NCBI GenBank assembly: GCA_965662365.1
Contig: CBFIHR010000102.1
Span: 1 to 12,602, forward strand
Direction: 5' to 3'
Source: CAWVWD01 sp965662365
Lineage (GTDB): Bacteria > Bacteroidota > Bacteroidia > Chitinophagales > Saprospiraceae
DNA: 12,602 nt
Positions 6,626 through 12,602 of the stretch are shown here, piece after piece (position 1 is the first letter of the stretch; the number at the start of each line of letters is the position of its first letter). The notes beneath the pieces were generated by a model that saw only the letters and a list, made by a program, of their open reading frames with translations, did not search any database and had not been told where the DNA came from. Both the position numbers and the translations under genes were made by a program.

Positions 6626-9538
6626 GTGATTCTAAAAGACGTCATAAAGAAAAAGGAAGATCAATATTTACAACAATTTGGCAACCTTATTGCCATTTTG
6701 GCCTTCCTTTTATTGATTTATTTACTCTTGCGGATTTTAGTTCCTATCGCCTCAAGTGCTCCGCCAAACTCAATTTATTGCGATGCAGAAGTTACTCAAG
6801 GCAAATACTTTTTAACCAGTAAAAACACCTTTGAGAATAGTGAAACACGTTCTGCCGAATATGCTTTTTCAGGTCAATATTCCTCCAAAGTTGATGCCGC
6901 AAATCCAGTTGGCTTTTTGTACAAAATGCGTTCACCGAAAGGTGGCGAGCGTTACAGAGTAAGCGTCTGGCGTTATAAAACAAATATTGCTGGAGGTACT
7001 TTAGTCATTTCAGCAGCAAACAAAGCCGATTTTTATAAAGCCGAAAACTTGGCAATTGATAGCGAAGAAGGTTGGGAACGGATAGAAATTATTTTCAATG
7101 TACCGCCCGGAAGTTTGAACTATCTAAAAGTATATGTGACCAGCAACACGGCTTCGCCTGTTTACTTTGATGATTTATTAATTGAAAAAATAGCAACACC
7201 TCGCATTGTCAATCCTTATAATCCGCCAGTTGTACAGATGGAAATAGGAGAAGAATGGTTAGAGGAATTAGAAAAACGTCGTGCCGATGCAATCAGTACA
7301 GGCGTTTTGATTGAGAGCGAATCAGAATGGACAAAAGGGCGAATTTTGCAATCTAATGAAGAAGTCCCCTTAGAATTACGGCTGAAAGGAGACTGGCTCG
7401 ACATTATGCGAACGGACAAATGGGCTTTTCGAGTCAAGACCAAAAAATCCTATTCATGGAATGGGCTGCAACGGTTTACCTTAGAATCACCTTCCGTCAA
7501 GAATTATCTTAGAGAATGGCTTTTTCATAAGTTTTTGCAACAAGAAGATCTTATCGCTCCTCGCTACGATTTTATAAAAGTCCAATTAAACAATAAAAAT
7601 GCAGGCATTTATGCCTACGAAGAACACTTCGACCGACCACTTTTAGAATATAATAATCGTGAAAATGGCCCGATTTTAAAATTTTCAGATGAAGCTTACT
7701 GGCTAAATTTGCGTCGAGAAATCAGCAGTTTTGGCATAAAAGGCAACCGTCAGTTTATCCAAAATTTTGAAGTCTCGCAGGTGCAACCTTTCCGACAAGA
7801 TTTGACGCAAACAAATGTCGCTTTAGGCAATCAATTCGCTATTGCCAAAGATTTGATGTATCAATACAAACATAATTTAAGACCAGTCAACGAGATTTTT
7901 GATGTTGATAAAATGGCAAAATTCTATGCTATTACAGACCTTATGCAAGCCTATCACGGTATGATTTGGCACAATCAGCGGTTTTATTACAATCCAAAAT
8001 CGGCAAGAATAGAGCCGATTGGTTTCGATGGTTTTGGGTCAAAAGTCAAATCATGGAGAAATAAGCCTTTTATCGGGTATTTGACCTATAACAAAGACTT
8101 TGAAGACGATGGTTTATATGTCAATTTATTTAAAAATGAGGCTTTTATAAAAGCTTATTTTGGCTATTTATATCAATATACGGATTATCAATTTCTATCC
8201 GATGTCTTGGCAAGTTTAGAAAGTGATTTGCGGCAGCGTGAATTATTCATTCAGCGAGATTCTGCAAGTTATAGTTTTGATGAAAAAGATATTTTGGATA
8301 ATGCTCGACACATTCGGTCGTATCTGATACCGTTCAATAATCAAAGCGTTCAAGCCTTCACACAAGGTTTTAGCGGCAATGCTAAACAAGTGAAAATTAC
8401 GAATTATCACGGCATTCCGCTGGAGGTTATCGGTTTTGGAAACACTGCACTTAAAGTTCGGGATAAATTAAGCACACCAAAAATTTTAGAAGTTAATCTT
8501 CCGAATCAACTGCCCGAGTATGTCACCTTTAAAGTTGGTCAAGATGTATCCCACGTTTTTTATCGGATTCCGACGGTAGATTCTATTTTCAATTCTGCTT
8601 TGCAACCTTGGTCAACCGTTCGCACACAAACGCCCGAACAAGAATTGTACGCACAAGCGAATGTTAAAAATAATGCGTACTACACGGTATCGGGTAAAAA
8701 TATTTTATTCAAAAAAGGGACTTATACTGTTAATAAAAACATCATCATTCCGAAAGGGTATAAAGTAAATTTTCAAGCTGGTGTAAAATTAAATATGGTT
8801 GGTGGCTCGATATTTTTATCAAAATCGCCAGTATTTATGGCCGGTACAAAAGCTGAACCGATTGAAATTACCTCTTCTGATAATCGTGGAAATGGGTTTT
8901 CGGTCTTACAAACAACGGGTAAATCAACCTTAAGTTATGTCAAATTCAGAAACTTAAATACCTTAAGTTATAAAAGTTGGGAATTAAGCGGCAGCGTGAC
9001 TTTTTATGAAGCTGATGTTTGGATTGAAAACTGTACTTTTCAGAATAATAATGCGACAAGTGCCTTAAATATCGTTCGTTCAGATTTTGAAATCACCCGC
9101 TCGACCTTCTCCGGTAATCTCAAACAAGATATTGACCTTGCTTATGGCAAAGGTGAAATTTCCTATTCTGTTTTTAATAATACTGGCGGTTCTGCAATTG
9201 ATATTAAAAGTTGTACGGCCAACGTAACTGAAGTCCGTATCACCAAAAGTCAAGAATACGGCATCTCTGCGGCTGATGGCAGTCGAGTCAAGGTCAATTC
9301 GACAAAAGTAAGTCAATCGACGACAGCTGTTGTGTCCAAAGGTAGTTCGATTATTGACATTAGTTATATCGAAATCCGTAACTGCCAACGAGGATTTACG
9401 ATTTTCAAGGGTAAACCCGAATTAGGCAGCAGCGAAATTAATGTTGAAAATTATCAAGCCGTTGGTCATAAATATCTACATAACATTGAGCCAGGGTCGA
9501 TTTTGCGTTTGCGTGGAAAATTGGTTAAGGGTTCTTAA
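6626..9538 (+). CDS. Membrane-anchored CotH-like protein with beta-sandwich and right-handed beta-helix
   Basis: This 970-residue protein probably works outside the inner membrane. Segments: a short charged N-terminus (1-16), one transmembrane helix (about 17-41), and a carbohydrate-binding-like beta-sandwich (about 55-190, ending SPVYFDDLLIEK). A CotH-like region follows (about 205-545), recognised from LELRLKGDW, SPSVKNYLREWLF, VQLNNKNAGIYAYEEHF, NQRFYYNP and IEPIGFDGFG. The C-terminal part (about 690-940) has short strand repeats of a parallel beta-helix. CotH proteins of Bacillus are atypical kinases that phosphorylate spore-coat protein. Here the metal-binding-type Asp468 and Asn450 seem kept, but the place of the catalytic-base Asp reads AYHGMIW, so activity is doubtful. 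The start is GTG: a stop codon (TAA, 6620-6622) lies just upstream in frame, and the next Met is beyond the membrane helix. There is no clear Shine-Dalgarno and no operon partner. The substrate is unknown; cell-surface polysaccharide or protein modification is inference. Confidence 0.78.
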   Translation: MILKDVIKKKEDQYLQQFGNLIAILAFLLLIYLLLRILVPIASSAPPNSIYCDAEVTQGKYFLTSKNTFENSETRSAEYAFSGQYSSKVDAANPVGFLYKMRSPKGGERYRVSVWRYKTNIAGGTLVISAANKADFYKAENLAIDSEEGWERIEIIFNVPPGSLNYLKVYVTSNTASPVYFDDLLIEKIATPRIVNPYNPPVVQMEIGEEWLEELEKRRADAISTGVLIESESEWTKGRILQSNEEVPLELRLKGDWLDIMRTDKWAFRVKTKKSYSWNGLQRFTLESPSVKNYLREWLFHKFLQQEDLIAPRYDFIKVQLNNKNAGIYAYEEHFDRPLLEYNNRENGPILKFSDEAYWLNLRREISSFGIKGNRQFIQNFEVSQVQPFRQDLTQTNVALGNQFAIAKDLMYQYKHNLRPVNEIFDVDKMAKFYAITDLMQAYHGMIWHNQRFYYNPKSARIEPIGFDGFGSKVKSWRNKPFIGYLTYNKDFEDDGLYVNLFKNEAFIKAYFGYLYQYTDYQFLSDVLASLESDLRQRELFIQRDSASYSFDEKDILDNARHIRSYLIPFNNQSVQAFTQGFSGNAKQVKITNYHGIPLEVIGFGNTALKVRDKLSTPKILEVNLPNQLPEYVTFKVGQDVSHVFYRIPTVDSIFNSALQPWSTVRTQTPEQELYAQANVKNNAYYTVSGKNILFKKGTYTVNKNIIIPKGYKVNFQAGVKLNMVGGSIFLSKSPVFMAGTKAEPIEITSSDNRGNGFSVLQTTGKSTLSYVKFRNLNTLSYKSWELSGSVTFYEADVWIENCTFQNNNATSALNIVRSDFEITRSTFSGNLKQDIDLAYGKGEISYSVFNNTGGSAIDIKSCTANVTEVRITKSQEYGISAADGSRVKVNSTKVSQSTTAVVSKGSSIIDISYIEIRNCQRGFTIFKGKPELGSSEINVENYQAVGHKYLHNIEPGSILRLRGKLVKGS

Positions 9539-9555
9539 GTCTTTCCCATAACATT

Positions 9556-9609
9556 CACAGAGGTTTTGAATATAAAATAACGGTGTAAATCTCCGTCAAA
9601 ACCTCTGTG
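9556..9609. repeat. Perfect 14-bp stem-loop between converging genes
   Basis: CACAGAGGTTTTGA (9556-9569) and TCAAAACCTCTGTG (9596-9609) are exact inverted copies with a 26-nt loop that contains a smaller ACGG/CCGT pairing. It lies 18 bp past the CotH-like gene stop and 31 bp past the barrel gene stop. Neither strand has a U-tract after the stem, so it is not a standard intrinsic terminator. It may still block both transcripts, protect 3' ends, or be a REP-like palindrome. Confidence 0.6.
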
Positions 9610-9639
9610 CATATCGTAGCCAAATATCTAATTCTCAAC

Positions 9640-10233
9640 TTAAAATAATTGATAAGCCGCATTTAAGCCAACCAAAGTAATAAAACCTTGCCTCACCTCA
9701 TCGCCTTCCGTTTTAACATTGATTTCAAAACCATTTGTAAATGCTGGGGCAATTGTCCAATGTTTACCAACTTTAAACTGATAACCGATTTCGACCGTGG
9801 GTTGAAATACTGTAACGGCAGTCGTTCCACTAATCGGCATCAGGTTCGCATCTTCGTCCGTCCAATCTATATTTAATTGCCAAATATCCGCTCTTCCACC
9901 TAAAAACAACCCTTTTCGTTTATCAAAAAAGTAACGATACCCTAACGATGCTCCAAAACCGCCGCCGACTTCGGTTAAATGATATTCGCTAAGATCTTTT
10001 CTATTCACCCCATTGTACGCCAATCGAAAATTCCAGTTGATGTGCTTTCCTAAATATAAATCGGCTCTTGCCGCATAGACCCAACCCGCAGGATAATACT
10101 GGATTTCTGCCCCTAAGTTCAAGCGAGGAATTTTAAGATCCGTAGCAGAGGCATAATTCAAGATAAGGTCTTCTTGAGCGAAAATCGTGGACGTAGCAAA
10201 TAGTAATAATCCGATTAATTTTAATGATTTCAT
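9640..10233 (-). CDS. Small outer-membrane beta-barrel protein of unknown role
   Basis: This is a secreted protein of 197 residues with a clear signal peptide (MKSLKLIGLLLFATSTIFAQ, likely cleaved after A19). The mature part has about eight amphipathic beta-strands, for example RLNLGAEIQYY, YAARADLYL, WNFRLAYNG, GASLGYRYFF, LFLGGRADIWQL, PTVEIGYQF, APAFTNGFEI and LVGLNAAYQLF. It ends in a phenylalanine, as outer-membrane barrels do for recognition by the BAM complex. Size and strand count fit an eight-stranded OmpA/OmpX/opacity-type barrel, but I do not recognise a named family. The ATG at 10233 directly begins the signal peptide, and a TAnnTTTG element lies 57 bp upstream. It is monocistronic, convergent with the CotH-like gene and divergent from the acyltransferase gene. 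Its function could be structural, adhesive or transport; nothing in the sequence decides. Confidence 0.85.
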   Translation of the reverse strand: MKSLKLIGLLLFATSTIFAQEDLILNYASATDLKIPRLNLGAEIQYYPAGWVYAARADLYLGKHINWNFRLAYNGVNRKDLSEYHLTEVGGGFGASLGYRYFFDKRKGLFLGGRADIWQLNIDWTDEDANLMPISGTTAVTVFQPTVEIGYQFKVGKHWTIAPAFTNGFEINVKTEGDEVRQGFITLVGLNAAYQLF

Positions 10234-10289
10234 TTGTTGTTCTATTTATTTATAAGTGCAATGTGCAATATCACTCTATGATTTTTCCT

Positions 10290-10297
10290 CAAATATA
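10290..10297 (-). promoter_or_regulatory. Putative -7 element (TAnnTTTG) of the barrel protein gene
   Basis: The minus strand reads TATATTTG, a full match to TAnnTTTG, 57 bp upstream of the ATG. Upstream TTG triplets occur at spacings of about 13 and 25 bp rather than the usual 17-23, so the -33 element is uncertain. Confidence 0.4.
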
Positions 10298-10462
10298 ATT
10301 TACTAAAAAACAAAATATTACTCAAAGTTGCTTTTCAATAACCTTATTAGATTCATTGCAAAAATCTTTTCTGGCATCAATCTTGACTCGATAAAAGTAA
10401 CAATTTCAAACTACTTATTAAAAAACTTAATTTTTTAGAGATTTGATTGAACGTAAATTTTT

Positions 10463-10492
10463 AAGCGAGGCTGATTACCTCGCTTTTTTTTT
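10463..10492 (+). terminator. Orphan rho-independent terminator upstream of the acyltransferase gene
   Basis: AAGCGAGG (10463-10470) and CCTCGCTT (10478-10485) pair perfectly around a 7-nt loop, and an unbroken T-run (10484-10492) follows on the plus strand. No plus-strand gene lies upstream in this gap. It would therefore end a short unannotated transcript, or act as a leader terminator about 108 bp ahead of the acyltransferase start. Confidence 0.82.
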
Positions 10493-10574
10493 ATCCATTT
10501 TTAAATAGACACTTCCTAACAATAATGGATTGTAAAAAATTGAATACGCATTCGTTTACCCTAAAATTTGTCCT

Positions 10575-10582
10575 TATGTTTG
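10575..10582 (+). promoter_or_regulatory. Putative -7 element (TAnnTTTG) of the acyltransferase gene
   Basis: TATGTTTG matches TAnnTTTG fully and ends 17 bp before the ATG, implying a very short leader. A TAAAATTTG just upstream (10562-10570) has one base too many. No TTG stands at the ideal -33 distance. If this promoter is right, the terminator at 10463-10492 lies upstream of it and cannot attenuate this transcript. Confidence 0.4.
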
Positions 10583-10599
10583 TCTTCTAAACAAAAATT

Positions 10600-11181
10600 A
10601 TGGGAAAGTTTATAGCAAAATTATGGTTTAAATTAGCCGGTTGGACCGTAAACCCCGTTGTGCCAAAAGAAGCGAATCACTGCGTTATGATTGCTGCACC
10701 ACATACAACTAACTGGGATTTCATTTATATGCGATTAGCGTTTTACATCTTAGATATTCCGATGAAAGTCGCCATAAAAGACTACTGGACAAAAATGTTC
10801 TTCTTCGGGCCAATTATTCGTGCTTTAGGAGGAATCGGAATTAATAGAAGCCCTAAAAAACCTGGTGAAAAACGTCGAAGTATGGTTGAAGCAATGGCCG
10901 AAGTTATTGAAAATAATGATAACATCGCCATGGTTATTGCTATCGAAGGGACTCGAAAACCCGTAAAAAGGTGGCGAATGGGATTTTATCATACGGCAGT
11001 CGAGGCCAATGCTCCGATTACTTTTGGATACTTGGATTATGCTCAAAAAATCGCTGGTGTTGGCGGAGCAATTCATCCGACTGGCGACGTTCAAGCGGAT
11101 ATGAAAATAATTTTAGATTTTTATAAACCTATCGCTCCTAAGTTTCCTGAAAATTTTGTGTTAGACGAACGTTATGCTTAG
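10600..11181 (+). CDS. PlsC-like 1-acyl-glycerol-phosphate-type acyltransferase
   Basis: This is a membrane-associated acyltransferase that would move a fatty acyl chain onto a lipid acceptor, most simply lysophosphatidic acid in phospholipid synthesis. The family motifs are in order: the HX4D catalytic motif HTTNWD (His35 to Asp40), the glycerophosphate-binding-type motif GGIGINRS (77-84), EGTR (116-119), and the fourth block APITFGYLDY (138-147). At 193 residues it belongs to the short form common in Bacteroidota, without an extra N-terminal membrane domain; residues 1-30 may lie at the membrane surface. The ATG at 10600 gives the start MGKFIAKLW, with no Shine-Dalgarno. It is monocistronic and convergent with the DUF6261-like gene, sharing the hairpin at 11297-11330. 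Other acceptors (lysophospholipid, ornithine lipid, glycolipid) remain possible; a housekeeping plsC elsewhere would make this a paralogue. Confidence 0.9.
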   Translation: MGKFIAKLWFKLAGWTVNPVVPKEANHCVMIAAPHTTNWDFIYMRLAFYILDIPMKVAIKDYWTKMFFFGPIIRALGGIGINRSPKKPGEKRRSMVEAMAEVIENNDNIAMVIAIEGTRKPVKRWRMGFYHTAVEANAPITFGYLDYAQKIAGVGGAIHPTGDVQADMKIILDFYKPIAPKFPENFVLDERYA

Positions 11182-11296
11182 ATAGCAAATGAAGTAATCT
11201 CAAAAAATCAAAATAAATAGTTAACGATATTTTGAAATGCCTTCTATCTAATTTGTCGCTATTCAATTGAATATATTTTCATCAAACAATACAACT

Positions 11297-11330
11297 AAAA
11301 AACCGTGTCCATTACAAAATGAACACGGTT
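11297..11330 (-). terminator. Terminator of the DUF6261-like gene, possibly bidirectional
   Basis: AACCGTGT (11301-11308) pairs with ACACGGTT (11323-11330). The stem extends inward through CATT/AATG after one mismatch. On the minus strand six T follow the stem, making a good terminator 31 bp past the stop of the DUF6261-like gene. On the plus strand only a spaced ATTTTTAT follows, so it may end the acyltransferase transcript less efficiently. Confidence 0.85.
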
Positions 11331-11361
11331 ACGAACTATTTTTATAAAAGTAATTTTGAAC

Positions 11362-12039
11362 TCACAACGCATTATACTTCATCACCAACTCATTCAGCTG
11401 ACCAATCAACTCCGTCAAAGCCGCCGAAGGATTCAAAATATGATTCGCTTGAATATGTTGTATTAAGGTATTATACGCCTCAATAGCCGCAGGACGTTGT
11501 TCACTTACAGGGCTGACCTTTTTATTCGCCTGATCCGTCACACGGTCAAGGTATTTCGTTTCAAAATCTATATTAGCATTTTTTAATTCTGCCGTCCAAG
11601 CCGTTAGGTGAAGCGTTGTCAAGGCAGCCGTCAAGTCGGCATCATTTTCAAAATCATTCACCAAACTCTTTAGCGTAGCTGTCTGTGCTTGATAGTTTAA
11701 TTGTGCGATACGTGAACCATACTTACTAATCGCTTTCGTCACCGCTACGGCAGCCGCTTGTGTCGCTTCGTCATAGTGAAAACTATACGCTTTTGCAGCA
11801 GCGTGTATGCCTCTGAGCGCCGCATCTCTACGTGCATCTAACTCCCGCACACTTGCCGTCAATAAGCTACCTTGACTGACTTTAAACGAGGTATCCAACG
11901 CATCATAAGCCGTTTGTAAGTCGGCTTGTGAGGAACTGAGGGCTGCAATATTTGCACGAGTCAATAGACCTAAGGTGTCATTCATAAAGGCAATAAACTC
12001 ACTATTGCGGTAGGTCTTTAATTTTGGTTCTGAAATCAT
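11362..12039 (-). CDS. DUF6261-like alpha-helical protein of unknown function
   Basis: This is a 225-residue, Ala- and Leu-rich, almost wholly helical protein without signal peptide or membrane segment, so probably cytoplasmic. It resembles DUF6261-family proteins of Bacteroidota from its N-terminal pattern YRNSEFIAFMNDTLGLL, the ELDARRDAALRGI segment (about 67-79) and its length; this is recall, not a search. The helical stretches suggest a bundle. The family has no established function and often occurs in several copies per genome. The ATG at 12037-12039 is the only good start, preceded by AT-rich sequence without Shine-Dalgarno or TAnnTTTG match. Spot counts of 60-bp lines inside the gene gave about 45-52% G+C, against about 28-42% in lines of the CotH-like gene. 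Its start codon is only 34 bp from the composite repeat block. Both points hint at a horizontally mobile or expanded locus. Confidence 0.8.
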   Translation of the reverse strand: MISEPKLKTYRNSEFIAFMNDTLGLLTRANIAALSSSQADLQTAYDALDTSFKVSQGSLLTASVRELDARRDAALRGIHAAAKAYSFHYDEATQAAAVAVTKAISKYGSRIAQLNYQAQTATLKSLVNDFENDADLTAALTTLHLTAWTAELKNANIDFETKYLDRVTDQANKKVSPVSEQRPAAIEAYNTLIQHIQANHILNPSAALTELIGQLNELVMKYNAL

Positions 12040-12073
12040 TATTTATATCATTTTTAATTATTAAATAAGTGTT

Positions 12074-12180
12074 TGAATCCACCCCCGAGGTTTCGGGACA
12101 CGGCCCTGACCCCGCTCTTGAAAAAAAAGGGGAATGAAAACTCCCCTCCCTTTCTAAGAGAGGGGCAGGAGGTGAGTTCA
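12074..12180. repeat. C-rich intergenic repeat module with inverted ends
   Basis: This 107-bp unit begins TGAATCCACC and ends GGTGAGTTCA, an imperfect inverted pair. It contains a CCCCTC/GAGGGG hairpin (12143-12148 and 12160-12165). Translated, it gives frames such as SPPFLREG that I recall as frequent spurious ORFs from intergenic repeats in several bacterial groups. It is probably a dispersed repeat; copies elsewhere in the genome cannot be seen here. Confidence 0.55.
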
Positions 12181-12188
12181 ATACATTT

Positions 12189-12380
12189 ATACCACGTACA
12201 CAAGACTTTTTTGTTTCAAAAAATCATCTATACCTCGTATTTATGTTTTTTTATTTCAAAAAATGATAAATACCACGTCTGCAAGGCTTTTTGAAGTAAA
12301 AATATTATCCATACGTGGTACGCAAGGTTTTTTTAGCGTAAAAAGTGTTGAATACCACGTATGGACGATTTTTTTAAAAG
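12189..12380. repeat. Five degenerate 41-bp tandem repeats with ATACCACGT core
   Basis: Units start at 12189, 12230, 12270, 12311 and 12352, spacings of 41, 40, 41 and 41 bp. Each has an ATACCACGT-like core (ATACCTCGT in unit 2, ATACGTGGT in unit 4), then in most units GCAAGG or similar, then a T5-7 tract and, about five bases on, an A4-6 tract. The T and A tracts could fold into a small hairpin per unit. In unit 4 the core is inverted, so CCATACGTGGTA (12309-12320) and TACCACGTATGG (12353-12364) form an exact 12-bp inverted pair. It is not a CRISPR: the units are too divergent and have no spacers. Confidence 0.75.
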
Positions 12381-12395
12381 CAGAAGCCTAAGGTA

Positions 12396-12428
12396 AGTCA
12401 GCAGGTGACTTGAAGTCACCTGCTGACT
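12396..12428. repeat. 33-bp perfect palindrome, copy 1 (REP-like)
   Basis: AGTCAGCAGGTGACTT, a single central G, then AAGTCACCTGCTGACT: 16-bp arms, perfectly complementary. The flanks TA on the left and CAA on the right are shared with copy 2. No U-tract follows on either strand, so it is not a terminator. Size and form fit a REP/BIME-type palindrome of the kind mobilised by RAYT transposases, but no such gene is in the window. Confidence 0.85.
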
Positions 12429-12528
12429 CAAGGTCTGATTGATTTTATTTTTCGGGGGGTGAGGTCAATGCCGCTTTCCTTATCTGCTTACGAAAAGAAC
12501 AACAAAAAACCGTGTGAGGTCGAAGCTA

Positions 12529-12561
12529 AGTCAGCAGGTGACTTCAAGTCACCTGCTGACT
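12529..12561. repeat. 33-bp perfect palindrome, copy 2 (REP-like)
   Basis: It has the same 16-bp arms as the copy 133 bp upstream, but the central base is C instead of G, so its core is the exact reverse complement of copy 1. The flanks (TA before, CAA after) keep the same orientation as in copy 1. The 100 bp between the two palindromes contains the variant boundary motif and no gene. Confidence 0.85.
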
Positions 12562-12602
12562 CAAACAGGGGGCCGTGTCCCAACCCATCGGGGGTGAGTT
12601 CA

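Larger units (their letters stand above)
10234..10599. other. Divergent intergenic region between barrel gene and acyltransferase
   Basis: This 366-bp gap holds the barrel-gene -7 element near its left end, an unexplained plus-strand terminator at 10463-10492, and a -7 candidate just before the acyltransferase. The plus strand between 10234 and 10462 has only very short ATG frames (six or seven codons) and no full TAnnTTTG match. A small RNA or leader transcript ending at the terminator is possible but not shown. Confidence 0.5.
12074..12602. repeat. Composite repeat block with inverted ends, reaching the window edge
   Basis: No credible gene is present. The block starts with 12074-12106 and ends with its inverted copy at 12570-12602; 27 of 33 positions match by hand. 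The inner 12 bp GGGACACGGCCC/GGGCCGTGTCCC are exact. Between them lie a C-rich hairpin module, five 41-bp repeats and two 33-bp palindromes. A boundary motif GGTGAGTTCA occurs at 12171-12180 and 12593-12602, and with one change at 12458-12467. The inverted ends suggest a non-autonomous element or a cluster of intergenic repeats. The last base of the window coincides with the right end, so its true extent is not visible. Confidence 0.8.

Noticed and set aside
12070..12090. tRNA T-arm-like GTTTGAATCC
   Set aside because: The upstream 70 bp is AT-rich without D-arm, anticodon arm or acceptor partner. The match belongs to the repeat end.
12073..12294. 73-codon plus-strand ORF starting with TTG in the repeat block
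   Set aside because: It runs straight through the C-rich module and the 41-bp repeats, and its product reflects repeat sequence (SPPFLREG, YHVHK). It has no ribosome-binding site and no domain.
12189..12380. CRISPR array
   Set aside because: Units are tandem and diverged, with no exact repeats separated by unique spacers and no cas genes nearby.
12074..12602. Integron attC site, retron or diversity-generating retroelement
   Set aside because: No integrase, reverse transcriptase or template/variable repeat pair is in the window. The palindromes are simple perfect hairpins without attC features.

Overview
The window is a low-G+C chromosomal segment that looks like a member of the Bacteroidota, possibly Saprospiraceae or Flavobacteriia (rank below phylum is a guess). 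The support is a TonB-dependent receptor with an N-terminal carboxypeptidase-like regulatory domain, signal peptides ending in AQ, near absence of Shine-Dalgarno sequences, several TAnnTTTG-type -7 elements upstream of genes, and a DUF6261-like protein.

Layout. 1-140 is a short non-coding edge with dyad symmetry. Three genes follow on the minus strand, each apparently its own transcription unit: a TonB-dependent receptor (141-2498), an oligopeptidase B-type S9 peptidase that carries a lipoprotein signal (2875-5010, with a clear terminator), and the peroxide sensor OxyR (5290-6231, with a clear terminator). A 394-bp AT-rich gap separates OxyR from a divergent plus-strand gene (6626-9538). That gene encodes a membrane-anchored CotH-like protein with a beta-sandwich in front and a right-handed beta-helix behind. 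It converges on a small outer-membrane beta-barrel gene (9640-10233, minus strand), with a long U-tract-less hairpin between them. A 366-bp gap with an orphan plus-strand terminator leads to a PlsC-like acyltransferase (10600-11181, plus strand), which converges on a DUF6261-like gene (11362-12039, minus strand).

The last ~530 bp (12074-12602) hold no gene. They are a composite repeat block with 33-bp inverted ends (27 of 33 positions matching, by hand), five degenerate 41-bp repeats, and two copies of a 33-bp palindrome. The palindromes look like REP/RAYT-type mobile repeats. This block and the adjacent G+C-richer DUF6261-like gene form the accessory part of the window.

No shared pathway links the genes. 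They are mostly envelope functions (receptor, lipoprotein peptidase, anchored CotH-like protein, barrel protein, lipid acyltransferase) plus one redox regulator. I see no defence system, CRISPR array, rRNA, tRNA, integrase or transposase gene. The most unusual items are the composite repeat block and the CotH-like/beta-helix fusion with an altered active site.
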